A DNA stretch of 54,613 nucleotides, taken from positions 1 through 54,613 of the IMG/VR virus record IMGVR_UViG_3300048088_000144. One strand, 5' to 3'. Positions 16,615 to 25,106 of this stretch are shown here, piece by piece. Both the position numbers and the translations under genes were made by a program. The DNA comes from a virus. Position 1 is the first letter of the stretch. Each line of letters opens with the position of its first letter. Under the pieces are notes generated by a model, which worked only from the letters and a program-made list of their open reading frames with translations, made no database searches and was not told where the DNA came from.

Positions 16615-17472
16615 CTACTGGGCCTGGCGCTGGTTGAGGCCTTGGGCTCCTGCTCGGGAAGCGATCCCCAGTAGTTGGTCGCGATAAATAGCGAACGTCT
16701 TGTTGTCCATCTGACGGATTTCATCCGCCGAAAGGGTCTGTGTAGCCATCTGTTGTTCCATTGGCCCCACTGGCGGCGCTCCGGTGGGGGCCACTCCCCG
16801 GATCGGTCCTCGTTGCTGTGTCACCGCTGCTTGGAGATTCTGCACGATGGTAGCCGTGCGCTGCTTCATGATCTCGATGGCGTTGTCGATCTCAGCCGGG
16901 TTGGAGCCGATGATCAGGTCCCGAAGCTCGGGCAAGATCCACTCCTGCTCCTGCTCGATGCGGTCACGCCGGTAGTCCTGGAGTTGTGTGAACTGGCGCT
17001 CCTGCGCGAAGATGGCCAGGTCACGCTCCCGCTGGGACTCGATGTCAGCCAGGCGGGTGTTCCACTCCTGGTCCTTCTTCTCCAGGAGTTGACGCACGTC
17101 CAAGGCCTCTTCAGCCTTGGCCTGGGCCTCGGCGGCAAGGCGCTCCTGCTCCTGCTGCGCCTGCGCCTCACGGGCCTCACGGTCCTGGCGAAGCTGATCT
17201 AGCTCCCTCTCCATCTCGGTCATCCGGCCGTAGAGCTTGTCCTTCTCCTCGGTGCGAATCGCCCCGACCTCTTCCTCGGTGAAGAACCGCTGCCCCTGCG
17301 GGCCAGGCTGACCCTGCCCACCAGGGCCGTTGTTGATGACAACATGCGGTACCTGTCCACCGCTCTGCTGCATGGCTAGAAGGTCTGCCTGGGTCATGGG
17401 TGGGGTGCGCGGGTCAGCGCCCGTGATGAACCCGTTGCCGGTGTCGCCGGAATGCGTTGCTTGGTCACTCAT
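16615..17472 (-). CDS. Scaffolding protein
   Basis: 285 aa. After a flexible Gly/Pro-rich N-terminus it has a long coiled coil (residues about 65-180) full of Glu, Gln, Arg and Ala, then a helical C-terminus with DEIRQMDNKTFAIYRDQLL. This is the composition and place (between portal and capsid) of a phage scaffold that guides head assembly and then leaves. No protease gene was seen between portal and capsid. Confidence 0.8.
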   Translation of the reverse strand: MSDQATHSGDTGNGFITGADPRTPPMTQADLLAMQQSGGQVPHVVINNGPGGQGQPGPQGQRFFTEEEVGAIRTEEKDKLYGRMTEMERELDQLRQDREAREAQAQQEQERLAAEAQAKAEEALDVRQLLEKKDQEWNTRLADIESQRERDLAIFAQERQFTQLQDYRRDRIEQEQEWILPELRDLIIGSNPAEIDNAIEIMKQRTATIVQNLQAAVTQQRGPIRGVAPTGAPPVGPMEQQMATQTLSADEIRQMDNKTFAIYRDQLLGIASRAGAQGLNQRQAQ

Positions 17473-17499
17473 AGGGTCTCGTTCTCCATGTTGTCACAC

Positions 17500-19155
17500 T
17501 TACTGCTGGGTCGTGTCGTTCTGGTCGTAGTCCATGACCTGCGGCGGCATCACCTGGTAGGCCCGTTGCATCATCTCTTGAGCTAGTGCTGGGTCAACAG
17601 GGGCACCAGGCGCCATGCCACCATCCGGTAGCAGAATGGGCTGCCCATCGGGCGTCATGCCGGTCGAAGCCATCTGGAACTGCGACACCTGCAAGCGGAT
17701 CAGGTCGAGAGCGCCCTGCTCCTTCAGGTCCTCCATCATCTCCTCGAAGATCTCTCGCAGCTTCTGATCGGGGTACTGCTCGCCCAGGTCACGCAGGGCG
17801 CCCTTGCGGGACTCCAGGCTCATCGCCATGAGGGCCTGGATCTCGTTGATCTTGAGCAGCCGGTCCATGGGCATGGGGTCCGGCCAGAAGATCTCGGTGC
17901 GGTAGGTGACCGGGTCGAAGGGGTCCAACTGCATCAGTTGGTCCGGGTCCGGGATCACCCCAGCTAGGGAGGGGTTGTACTGGAGGCTGTCGGGCTCGAA
18001 CAGCGCGATGTACTTCAGGGCTAGCTCGTTGACCGTCTTGAAGCCCGACGTGTACTGCGTCCGCTTCTGGTGGTAGCGGTGCATCATCGACGCGTATTGC
18101 ATCTGAAGCGCCACGCCCGAGGTGTTGCTAACTGGTGTCTGTTGACCCAACGCCCCCTCGGGGACACCGGTCATCTCGTGCATCGAGCGCTTGAGCAGTT
18201 CCATGTAGCCCAGCGGCCCCGCGAAGTTGGTGTCCAACTCCAGGTTCTCGATCTTGGCGTCCTTGTTCCCGATGGACCAGACCTTCTTCGGCCCCTTCTC
18301 CAGGTTCGACGCCTTGGCCCCGATGATCACCGTGACGGGGCTCGCGTGATAGTTGATCACGTCGGAGATGTTCGTGGCCCGCTCGTTGTACTCCCGGTTG
18401 ATGGCGATGATGTCGTTGCAGTCACCGAGACCCCACGGTGATGACGCAACAGGCACGTTCGGGATGTGCACGATGGGGATGGTGCCCAGGCTGTTCTCAC
18501 GGCGGTCGATCAACTCGTCGTTGACGTACTCCTCGATCGACTCGTCGGTGACAAGCTCGACGTAGGTGTACACCTGTCGGGTGCCGTCCTGAGCCGTGCC
18601 CCAGAACTTGTACTTGAGCTTGAAGCGCTGGATGCGGGACCGATCATGGGCGTGGAACTCCGGGAAGCAGAACGCCGGGTTCAACGGCAGGATGCGGACC
18701 TTGCCCGGGTGGATCATCCCTGTTGGGTCAACCCAAGCCTCTTCGTAGGCCACCTTGATGAACACGTCACCGGAAACGCCACCCAACTGGCCGATCTCCC
18801 ACAGGAGCTTGGCTTTGTTGTTGTCGATCTCCCACACCCGCTTGAGCAGCGGCGGGATGACCAGGCTGGTGGCCTCAGGGGAGTGGAACTCCACACCACG
18901 GCCGAAGGTGAAGTTGTTGATGTAGTCGCTGAACGCCTTGATGTAGTTGAAGGTGAGTTGGGGCTCACCAATCTCCCGCTTGTACGCCCAGTGATGGCCC
19001 AGGTACCAGGCCCAGTTCATCGCATAACGATTTAGTCGAGGGCCGTGGACCTCGAACTCCTCGTCTGCTAACTCAACAAGGCCCAGCGGGCTGATGGCGA
19101 TGGTCAGGTCACTGGCTGCGGCCCGGTAGCTCGGCGGGTAGAAGTTGACTGACAT
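17500..19155 (-). CDS. Portal protein
   Basis: 551 aa. The order WYLGHHWAYKREIGEPQLTFNYIKAF, then the middle with INREYNERATNISDVINYHASPV and LELDTNFAGPLGYMELLKRSMHEMTGVPEGALG, is that of SPP1 gp6-like portal proteins, which form the dodecameric ring at one head vertex. The C-terminal 60 residues are Pro/Gln/Met-rich. It starts with a TGATG overlap, so its translation is coupled to the upstream gene. Confidence 0.9.
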   Translation of the reverse strand: MSVNFYPPSYRAAASDLTIAISPLGLVELADEEFEVHGPRLNRYAMNWAWYLGHHWAYKREIGEPQLTFNYIKAFSDYINNFTFGRGVEFHSPEATSLVIPPLLKRVWEIDNNKAKLLWEIGQLGGVSGDVFIKVAYEEAWVDPTGMIHPGKVRILPLNPAFCFPEFHAHDRSRIQRFKLKYKFWGTAQDGTRQVYTYVELVTDESIEEYVNDELIDRRENSLGTIPIVHIPNVPVASSPWGLGDCNDIIAINREYNERATNISDVINYHASPVTVIIGAKASNLEKGPKKVWSIGNKDAKIENLELDTNFAGPLGYMELLKRSMHEMTGVPEGALGQQTPVSNTSGVALQMQYASMMHRYHQKRTQYTSGFKTVNELALKYIALFEPDSLQYNPSLAGVIPDPDQLMQLDPFDPVTYRTEIFWPDPMPMDRLLKINEIQALMAMSLESRKGALRDLGEQYPDQKLREIFEEMMEDLKEQGALDLIRLQVSQFQMASTGMTPDGQPILLPDGGMAPGAPVDPALAQEMMQRAYQVMPPQVMDYDQNDTTQQ

Positions 19156-20504
19156 CAGAAGTCGATCTTCATACGCTTGGCCGCATCAGAGCGGCGATCC
19201 GGTACCGCACCTTCAGACGAGCGGGAGAAATCGAAGCTCGGTGTCAGCTTGCCCGTGAACTGGTCCTCACGGAGCAACGATGGTGCGTCGTGATACTTGC
19301 CAGCAGCATCCTGGACCGAGGCCGTCAGTGGCTCAGGGTCCTTCGTGGCCCGCTCGTGGGACCACACGTTGGACTGGAGGTCCCCCGGCAGCATCCGGTG
19401 CTTGAACGCCACACGAGTGGAGAGCATCTTGTCCACGTCGTACTGGCCAGCCTTCTTGTGCAGGGTCTCAGGCATGCCCTTGGCTGAGAGATCCCACGCG
19501 TCACTGGTGTAGGACCCAGCGTAGGCAGCCCGTACCGCCGTGGGGATCTGCTCCTGGCCTACTGACAGCCCCTCGTTGAAGTTGGGCACCTTCTCCATGC
19601 CCTCGGTCTTGGCGGGCAGCGGGTCGGACGAGGTACCAGGCCGACCCAGCGAGATGGCGGCGCGCTCCTTGGACAGAGGCAACCCGATACCGGGCGACTC
19701 CCGGCCCAGGCGCTCCAGTGTTGACTCACGGGCCTTCACACCGGGGAAGCGGCTCTCCCGCTCCCGCACGGCGCGCCCCACGTTGGTGGCCGTGGTCAGG
19801 TTGGGCGTCGAAGGCTGGTTGGCGTTGCCCATGGACCACGGCGTGCGAGGGCTGGTCTGGGCCACAGCGCGGGTCATCGACGCCATGGAGGAGTCAGTCT
19901 GCGCCGCCGCCGTCTCGATGCCCGGAACAGCCTGGCCGGGGGTGACATGACCAGTCTCCTCGTCCCGGCCGCTGTACCACGGCGACGTAGGTGCTGCGGC
20001 CATCAGCTTGGTCAGGTGCGCCATGTGGCGCGCACCCTGGCCGTAGTCGTCCCCGGCTGGGGTCTGGTGAGGCACATCGATGGGGTGGGAGGCTCGGGTC
20101 TCAGCGAAGTTCTGGATGGCGTTGACCTTGCGCTGATGGGCTGACACGGCACCCGTGGGGCTCGCCTCGATCCCCGGCAGGAAGCCACCCCCACTGGAAG
20201 CCAGCGGTGGTGCTACCCCGGCAGCGTGGGCGATCTCAGACACCGGCTTCTCGAACTGCTGGGTCTGGAACAACTGGCCCTGGTTCGGGTCGCCCTTGCC
20301 CGAGGGCATGAGACCATGCGCTACCAAGGTGGCCTCACGCGCAGGCTGGCGCAGAGGCACGTTGGGTGCCGGACGGCCAGACTTGCGGCCCGCCATGGGG
20401 CTGAACCCGCCTGTGGAGTGCGCCGGACCCATGGGGATGGCGCCCTCGGTCCGCTCCGGGGCTGCTCCCGAGAAGGAGTCCACCCGATTCCGTGCGATGA
20501 CCAT
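19155..20504 (-). CDS. Large, mostly disordered head-module protein
   Basis: 449 aa between terminase and portal, with GGGAGGT 6 nt before the ATG. The N-terminal 120 residues are Pro/Gly/Arg-rich. A more folded part around 130-330 has AVAQTSPRTPWS, ATNVGRAVRERES, VPNFNEGLS and AYAGSYTSDAWD. The S-P-R-T-x-W, A-x-x-V and N-F-x-x-x-L series recalls phage proteins annotated DUF7178, but this is a weak match by eye. It could be a minor head protein or be packed into the head. Confidence 0.45.
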   Translation of the reverse strand: MVIARNRVDSFSGAAPERTEGAIPMGPAHSTGGFSPMAGRKSGRPAPNVPLRQPAREATLVAHGLMPSGKGDPNQGQLFQTQQFEKPVSEIAHAAGVAPPLASSGGGFLPGIEASPTGAVSAHQRKVNAIQNFAETRASHPIDVPHQTPAGDDYGQGARHMAHLTKLMAAAPTSPWYSGRDEETGHVTPGQAVPGIETAAAQTDSSMASMTRAVAQTSPRTPWSMGNANQPSTPNLTTATNVGRAVRERESRFPGVKARESTLERLGRESPGIGLPLSKERAAISLGRPGTSSDPLPAKTEGMEKVPNFNEGLSVGQEQIPTAVRAAYAGSYTSDAWDLSAKGMPETLHKKAGQYDVDKMLSTRVAFKHRMLPGDLQSNVWSHERATKDPEPLTASVQDAAGKYHDAPSLLREDQFTGKLTPSFDFSRSSEGAVPDRRSDAAKRMKIDF

Positions 20505-20815
20505 CAGCTACCTCCCGCAGTGGGGCTCGCCCGTCGCCGCTTGTTGTTGACGTAGCTCAGCGCTGACGGCGCCAGGCCGGGAGGCATGTTGATGCCCATC
20601 ATGTCGTCAGCCCGCTTCATGACCTCCGGCTTCATCTTGGCCCAGAGGAGTCGGTAGTTCTCCGGCTTCTCTTTGTCCTTCTTCAGCCGGATGTCATGGG
20701 GCGGGATGACGATGGGTCGGCCTGGTGAGAGGCCACCAAAGACGCGTTCGTGCACCGTTTGGGTGCTCGGCAGACGGGTTCCTACCGTCTGCATGCGCTG
20801 CGGTGGCCAAGGCAT
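20504..20815 (-). CDS. Small basic head-module protein
   Basis: 103 aa from the ATG at 20815 (TGATG overlap with the previous stop). It is Lys/Arg/Pro/Met-rich with DIRLKKDKEKPENYRLLWAKMKPEVMKRADDMMGI. No family recognised. The end of the gene overlaps the start of the next as TGATG. Confidence 0.45.
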   Translation of the reverse strand: MPWPPQRMQTVGTRLPSTQTVHERVFGGLSPGRPIVIPPHDIRLKKDKEKPENYRLLWAKMKPEVMKRADDMMGINMPPGLAPSALSYVNNKRRRASPTAGGS

Positions 20816-21192
20816 CAGTCGTTGACGACGGCGCGGTTGGGGCGCCGCTTGAGACCTTCGCTCTCCCGCTCGAAGCCGTAGCCGGTGCCGAAGGCCTGTG
20901 AGCCGTGGACGAACTCGCCCAGCATGCTCGGTGCCTCGATCCAGGTGGACGAGCCCATGTGGGCGCGCTCCCGCATCGTCTCGGCCTGGCCCTTCCAGCA
21001 CGTGACCGGCCGCTCGTTGGCGGTGTCGGCGTAGGCGCCACGGCGGAAGTCGTTGGGCACGTCAGTGTCAGTGGCGATTCCCTCCTCGAAACGAAGGGGA
21101 CCACGACGCCGATCGTTGCTGGCGATGTCGTGTTCGTACTGGGCTCCTCGGAACTTCTCGGGGCCGAGGGACGGGACCGGTGCGATGCCCAT
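20815..21192 (-). CDS. Small hydrophilic head-module protein
   Basis: 125 aa with many Arg, Glu and Gly and no clear fold or family. It lies directly behind the terminase gene, where small terminase or head-filling genes can sit, but it has no helix-turn-helix to support a small terminase role. A 13-bp repeat copy codes for TDTD near residue 42. Confidence 0.4.
   Translation of the reverse strand: MGIAPVPSLGPEKFRGAQYEHDIASNDRRRGPLRFEEGIATDTDVPNDFRRGAYADTANERPVTCWKGQAETMRERAHMGSSTWIEAPSMLGEFVHGSQAFGTGYGFERESEGLKRRPNRAVVND
21061..21073 (-). repeat. 13-bp repeat copy 4
   Basis: Sense strand, inside the small hydrophilic head-module gene; codes for T-D-T-D. Confidence 0.9.
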
Positions 21193-21238
21193 GGGTGACC
21201 TCCGTGGGGTCGGTTGGCGGGATCATACGCCTGTTGGC

Positions 21239-22855
21239 TCAGCGAGACGCGAAGAACGGGCTCTCGCTCACTTCGACCGAGTCCTCGACCTCGGTCATGG
21301 ACGCCGCACAGGCTAGGGCCAGGGAGTCAACGAAATCGTCATGGGCCTCCACCTCGTCTGGTGCCTCAACGAGCATTTGCCCTGCTCGGAACACCTTGAT
21401 GACGTCCGACATCTGTTGACGGAACCGGCGCCAGACACGAGTGCGGCGGGCCTTGGAGTGCCCCGGGTACACCATCAAGCGCCGGTCGATCAACGTCTGG
21501 AGGTTCTTCCACCGGGTACCCTGCGCCTTGGTGTCGGACCCCATGGGGATGACGACACAACGAGAGCCCAGAAGCAGTTGGAGCCGTTCTGCGATGGCGG
21601 TACCCATGGCCTGTGCATCGACGGCGACGTAAGCGAGCCGGTAGTTGTCCAGGAAGTCAGCGATGGCGAAGTACTGCTCCTCCCAGGGCTGGTTGTGTAG
21701 CTCCAGCCAGTCCAGGACTCGGTGCTCTCGGAAGCCAAACGGATCAGGGTAGTCCCAGTCCACCCAGCACACGGTGACCACTGTTGAGTCACGAAGGCGG
21801 GCCGGGTCCACCCCGGCCACACATGCGCTCTTGTACCAGGAGCGCACCAGGGGCATGCTGGTGTCCATGAGTGAGTCCATGACCTCGTCGGTGACGAACT
21901 GACCTCGCTCCAGCAACCACTTGATGGCGTAGCTCATCTGGAACTCGTCGCTGTCCTCGCCCAGACGACGCTTCTCCTTGGAGATGTACTTCGCATAGAG
22001 GGGGTTGTACTTGGAGACGATCTTGTAGTCGTACTCGTAGTGGTTGTGCCGACGCATCCGGCTTGTGGCTCGACGCTTGTTGAGTTGAATCGCCCGGTAG
22101 AAGTCACCCTTCACGCGGCTCGGGGTGCCGATCTTGACCATGGTCCCCGCCGTGGCTGCCATCATGGGGTGCACCGACTTACGCACGACATCGGCGTCAG
22201 CATCCTGAGCTTCGTCTATGACGATGACGTGGTAGGTCTTACCCTCGATCTTGGCCTTCGGGTTGCACGTCTGTCGTCGGGCGAGGCTCCCGTTCTTCAG
22301 CCGGATGACCTTCCCCTTCCCCTTCACCTCGTCATCGATCTCGGGGTCCATCAGGAACTCAGTGGCGAAGTCACTCGTGAGCCGGTCCACGATGCGCCCA
22401 TGCAGGGTTTCCGACTGGTCTTCGGTGGGCGCGAAGCACCCCACCCAGAGCCCCTTCTTGAACCGGGACAACATGTCGAAGCTCAACGCCAGCTTTGGTA
22501 ACAGCACCATGAGACCGGCGAAGGTGTTGGCCAGGGTCTCGGTCTTGCCCGCCTGACGACTGATGAGCGCCGTCAGTTCCTCGGCGTCGTTGAGGAGGAT
22601 CGACTCGATGATGCGGTAGCTGACCTCGCGCTGGTACGGGTAGAAGGGGACCTCGCAGAACTCCTCGATGAAGAGGATGCACCGCTTGACGAGGTTGTCG
22701 ATGAACTCGGCCGTTGACTCATCAAGCTCGATCTGATCGGCAGGGTCCTCGTCTAGAACCGCCTCGTCGTCCTCGTCGTAGACCGGCTCGTCCTGGGCCT
22801 GAAAGGCATCAGGCAGGCGCTCGATCAGATCAGTCACCACATCATGGTGGCACAA
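21239..22855 (-). CDS. terL: Terminase large subunit
   Basis: 538 aa. Walker A SRQAGKTE lies at about residues 99-106 and Walker B VIVIDEAQD at about 209-217; GTPSRVKGDFY follows as coupling motif. The nuclease part has AGVDPARLRDSTV, AYVAVDAQAMG and HDDFVDSLALA with the expected acidic residues. The protein packages DNA into the prohead through the portal. The open frame begins with a TTG at 22855, but GTG codons at 22840 and 22837 are also possible and no ribosome site decides between them. Confidence 0.93.
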   Translation of the reverse strand: MCHHDVVTDLIERLPDAFQAQDEPVYDEDDEAVLDEDPADQIELDESTAEFIDNLVKRCILFIEEFCEVPFYPYQREVSYRIIESILLNDAEELTALISRQAGKTETLANTFAGLMVLLPKLALSFDMLSRFKKGLWVGCFAPTEDQSETLHGRIVDRLTSDFATEFLMDPEIDDEVKGKGKVIRLKNGSLARRQTCNPKAKIEGKTYHVIVIDEAQDADADVVRKSVHPMMAATAGTMVKIGTPSRVKGDFYRAIQLNKRRATSRMRRHNHYEYDYKIVSKYNPLYAKYISKEKRRLGEDSDEFQMSYAIKWLLERGQFVTDEVMDSLMDTSMPLVRSWYKSACVAGVDPARLRDSTVVTVCWVDWDYPDPFGFREHRVLDWLELHNQPWEEQYFAIADFLDNYRLAYVAVDAQAMGTAIAERLQLLLGSRCVVIPMGSDTKAQGTRWKNLQTLIDRRLMVYPGHSKARRTRVWRRFRQQMSDVIKVFRAGQMLVEAPDEVEAHDDFVDSLALACAASMTEVEDSVEVSESPFFASR

Positions 22856-22861
22856 CAGGTA

Positions 22862-23059
22862 CTAGACGGTGTATCTCCTCACCGTCTCATCGAACAGCGC
22901 GTTGCCCTTGCCGCGCCAGACCCTCTGGCTACTACGCAGGCCACCGGCTGCCGGACGCACGTCTATCCAGACCCGTACCTCGTCCCGGAACAGCCCCCGC
23001 CACAAGTCGATGTGCAGGTCCCCGAGAACCAGACTGCGATCCGGCTCACTCCCAGCCAT
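22862..23059 (-). CDS. Small protein before terminase
   Basis: 65 aa, ATG with GAGGAG 3 nt upstream, overlapping the previous stop by 14 nt. It seems to be a small beta-rich protein (SLVLGDLHIDLWRGLFRDEVRVWIDVRP). No family recognised. Confidence 0.45.
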   Translation of the reverse strand: MAGSEPDRSLVLGDLHIDLWRGLFRDEVRVWIDVRPAAGGLRSSQRVWRGKGNALFDETVRRYTV

Positions 23060-23237
23060 CTTCTCCTCGGTGCCTGCGGATGGTCTCCCACGCCCGCACG
23101 AACGTCACGAAGCCCCACCCCAGGGCCACCATGATCGTCCACAGCATGGCCACGATGGCGATGGCCTTGGGCCAGCCACCGATGGGTGAGACCGGCGCCT
23201 TGGAGTTGTTGAGGCTCTGCGCGAAGAGATGGATCAC
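23046..23237 (-). CDS. Small single-pass membrane protein
   Basis: 63 aa from the GTG at 23237 (GAGGT 7 nt upstream; GTGA overlap with the previous stop). One hydrophobic helix at about residues 22-45 (AIAIVAMLWTIMVALGWGFVTFV) is followed by a basic end. A holin-like or other membrane role is possible, but it stands far from the transglycosylase gene. Confidence 0.5.
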   Translation of the reverse strand: MIHLFAQSLNNSKAPVSPIGGWPKAIAIVAMLWTIMVALGWGFVTFVRAWETIRRHRGEDGWE

Positions 23238-23386
23238 TTGATGACCTCGATCGCTTGCCACGACAGCAGCATCGTGGGCTTGGGGAAGTGCCCGTCAGCA
23301 TCAACGGGATGGATGATGCTGACAGCGTCCATACTGACCATCACGTTGTCGCACACGTACACGGTGCCGTCCACAATGACCTTCAC
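23234..23386 (-). CDS. 50-aa protein in coupled operon
   Basis: It starts with GTG overlapping the previous stop (GTGA) and ends overlapping the next GTG in the same way. It reads MKVIVDGTVYVCDNVMVSMD and on, a small beta-hairpin-like protein with Asp and Val. Support comes from the double GTGA coupling and coding-like composition. Function unknown. Confidence 0.5.
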   Translation of the reverse strand: MKVIVDGTVYVCDNVMVSMDAVSIIHPVDADGHFPKPTMLLSWQAIEVIK

Positions 23387-23604
23387 CGGCCCGGGTCCTC
23401 CTCGTAGTCACCGATGTGACTACGGACCTCAGCCATCTCCTGGGTGATGTCCATGCCCTTGGGCCAGATCATCGCCCACAGCTTCTCGTAGAGGCGGAAC
23501 GTGAGCGGGCTGAAACGCACCGGGGCGCAGTGGATGGCGGCGTTCATCTTGTCGGCGTGGTAGTTCTGCTCGAAACACCACAGCAGCACCTCATGTACGT
23601 CCAT
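23383..23604 (-). CDS. 73-aa protein starting at the end of the tRNA gene
   Basis: An in-frame upstream start would read through the tRNA, so I take the ATG at 23604, one base past the tRNA discriminator. There is no Shine-Dalgarno site. The protein is helical with many aromatic residues (FRLYEKLWAMIWPKGMDITQEMAEV). If the tRNA is cut out of a longer transcript, the mRNA would be left nearly leaderless. Confidence 0.5.
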   Translation of the reverse strand: MDVHEVLLWCFEQNYHADKMNAAIHCAPVRFSPLTFRLYEKLWAMIWPKGMDITQEMAEVRSHIGDYEEDPGR

Positions 23605-23605
23605 G

Positions 23606-23679
23606 TCGGGGTGACAGGACTTGAACCTGCGACCTCTGGTCCCCCAGACCAGCGCGCTAACCAACTGCGCCACACCCCG
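23606..23679 (-). tRNA. tRNA-Pro (anticodon GGG)
   Basis: A full cloverleaf: 7-bp acceptor stem CGGGGTG/CACCCCG, D arm GCGC...GCGC, anticodon stem CTGGT/ACCAG with loop CTGGGGG (anticodon GGG), and T arm GCAGG-TTCAAGT-CCTGT. The 3' CCA is not encoded. It reads CCC and CCT proline codons, which are frequent in high-GC phage genes. Confidence 0.93.
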
Positions 23680-23736
23680 GCGAGAAGGGGAACGATCACG
23701 CTGTGACCCGGAACGCCCCCCAACTCGACGCTGAAC

Positions 23737-24126
23737 CTAGCTCTTGAAGACACCTTGGGCGACGAAGGACGTCACCACCGGATCATCGATCGGACCCTGC
23801 TTCACGGTGCCGGAGCACTCGTAGGTGGCACTGGGTACGAGGGGCGCCTTGAAGAAGCCGTCCACCTGCGTGCCGTTGAAGAAGATCTGGAGCGAGTAGG
23901 GCTGGAACTTGGAGCCGTCCGGCAGGAACACCGGGCCGCTCCCGTTGCCCTGCACCGTGAACGAGGTGAAGAAGTTCCCCAGCCCCGGCTGCAAGGGCGT
24001 GCAGGTCACGAACGGGAACACGATGGCCTTCTGGCTGTTGAACGGGGCCGCACCAGCCGGGAGAGCCATGCCCAAGACGGCAGCGCCCCCGACCGCTCCG
24101 GCGAGGAGCTTTCGCATGAGTGTCAT
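23737..24126 (-). CDS. Secreted small protein with its own promoter
   Basis: 129 aa. MTLMRKLLAGAVGGAAVLGM plus ALPAGAA makes a clear Sec signal peptide with a likely cut after AGA-A. The mature part (about 100 aa) has two Cys (a probable disulfide) and a beta-rich pattern. A -10-like TATGGT lies 8 nt before the ATG and a terminator hairpin lies just upstream, so it seems to be its own transcription unit, like a moron gene. It could act in the host envelope, for example in exclusion. An upstream in-frame extension is less likely than this start. Confidence 0.65.
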   Translation of the reverse strand: MTLMRKLLAGAVGGAAVLGMALPAGAAPFNSQKAIVFPFVTCTPLQPGLGNFFTSFTVQGNGSGPVFLPDGSKFQPYSLQIFFNGTQVDGFFKAPLVPSATYECSGTVKQGPIDDPVVTSFVAQGVFKS

Positions 24127-24134
24127 GGTGCGGG

Positions 24135-24140
24135 ACCATA
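24135..24140 (-). promoter_or_regulatory. -10-like TATGGT of the secreted protein gene
   Basis: It lies 8 nt before the ATG and behind the hairpin at 24147-24182. No -35 element is seen. It suggests a leaderless or near-leaderless transcript. Confidence 0.35.
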
Positions 24141-24146
24141 ACACGG

Positions 24147-24182
24147 AAGAAGCCCCCGGCCGGGAGGGGCTAGGGGCTTCTT
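24147..24182. terminator. Hairpin terminator between two operons
   Basis: A 10-bp perfect stem AAGAAGCCCC/GGGGCTTCTT with a 16-nt loop. The stem ends in TTCTT on both strands. It sits between the 104-aa gene and the promoter of the secreted protein gene and can stop leftward transcription. Confidence 0.65.
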
Positions 24183-24235
24183 GCCGGAACCTGGATGTCC
24201 ATCGTGTCACCGAAGAACCACCAAGGACTCCTACT

Positions 24236-24550
24236 TTACCTCGGATTCGGTGTCTTTACAAGTCGCCGTCGCCGGGGTGCTGGTGGTGGGACCGTGAGGG
24301 TGCCTGCGGCCTCCCGGAAGGAGATCACCGCACGCCTGCTGACCTGGGCCTGGAGGTCATGGACGTCGTCGTCACCGTTGCCGTGAATCTGCGCCACGTG
24401 CTGGCCATGGCGGGCTTCCACGAGCCGCCACAGCCAGTCGAACGCCGCTGCGTCCAGGTTGACCTGGTAGAAGGGCTCGATCCGCTGGAGATGCTTCTTG
24501 CCCTGACCTGCTGGTATCGATGGTGGCCCGGTACCAGCAACGGGCTCCAT
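24236..24550 (-). CDS. 104-aa protein, probably DNA/RNA associated
   Basis: From the ATG at 24550, which follows the previous stop by one base. It has a Pro/Gly N-terminus, then a helical part with LDAAAFDWLWRLVEARHGQHVAQIHGNGDDD and a basic end (PRRRRLVKTPN). No family is recognised. The charge of the tail would suit nucleic-acid binding. Confidence 0.45.
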   Translation of the reverse strand: MEPVAGTGPPSIPAGQGKKHLQRIEPFYQVNLDAAAFDWLWRLVEARHGQHVAQIHGNGDDDVHDLQAQVSRRAVISFREAAGTLTVPPPAPRRRRLVKTPNPR

Positions 24551-24551
24551 G

Positions 24552-25061
24552 TCAGGCGGCGGTCTTCTTCGAGGCACGCTTGGACACGACCTTGGCCGGT
24601 GTCGCGGGCCGCTTGGTAGCTGCCTTGGCCGGTGCCGCCTTCTTGGCCGGAGCCTTCTTGACCGCTGGCTTCCGGACTGCTGCCTTCTTCACGGGGACAG
24701 CGGTGCCTCGATGGTTCCCCTTGCGCCGCTCGTAGGCCTCGTGCTGCTTCTGGCGGCAGAGGTTCCCGTGGCAGCCCGACTGGTAGCGGTAGATGCTGGC
24801 GTAGGGGCAGACCGACGAATCGCTGTCGGGCTCGACCGCACAGACCCCCCGCTGGCGGATGGCGATGAGTGGCAGAGGCTTCCGTCCTGGTCGCTCAGCC
24901 TCCAACATCTCGATCCGCTGCTCTAGAGAGTCGATACGGTGCCCATCGTTGAGGACGGGCTTGCGGGGTGCCGGAGCCTTGACGGGTACCGCCTTGGTCA
25001 CCGCCTTGGGAGCCCGCTTTCGGGGCTCTCTCGTCTTCGTGGGTGTTGAGGTTCGGGCCAC
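24552..25061 (-). CDS. Histone H1-like protein with Cys cluster
   Basis: 169 aa, GTG with AAAGGA 7 nt upstream. Residues 1-38 and 118-169 are Lys/Ala/Pro-rich repeats (KKAAVRKPAVKKAPAKKAA), like the tails of histone H1 and actinobacterial HupB. Between them lie a short coiled coil (residues 42-57) and a Cys cluster (C74, C85, C97, C102) with SGCHGNLC, a pattern known from other actinophage proteins. It probably binds DNA without sequence specificity or by its zinc-like cluster. It may compact phage DNA or change host nucleoid structure. Confidence 0.6.
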   Translation of the reverse strand: MARTSTPTKTREPRKRAPKAVTKAVPVKAPAPRKPVLNDGHRIDSLEQRIEMLEAERPGRKPLPLIAIRQRGVCAVEPDSDSSVCPYASIYRYQSGCHGNLCRQKQHEAYERRKGNHRGTAVPVKKAAVRKPAVKKAPAKKAAPAKAATKRPATPAKVVSKRASKKTAA

Positions 25062-25106
25062 GCTGAATCCTTTCCGTCGTGCTGTGTCATCGTACCAGTG
25101 CCCGAA

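Noticed and set aside
23606-23673. Protein start inside the tRNA gene (MAQLVSA...)
   Set aside because: This is the usual false translation of a tRNA; the ATG behind the tRNA is better.
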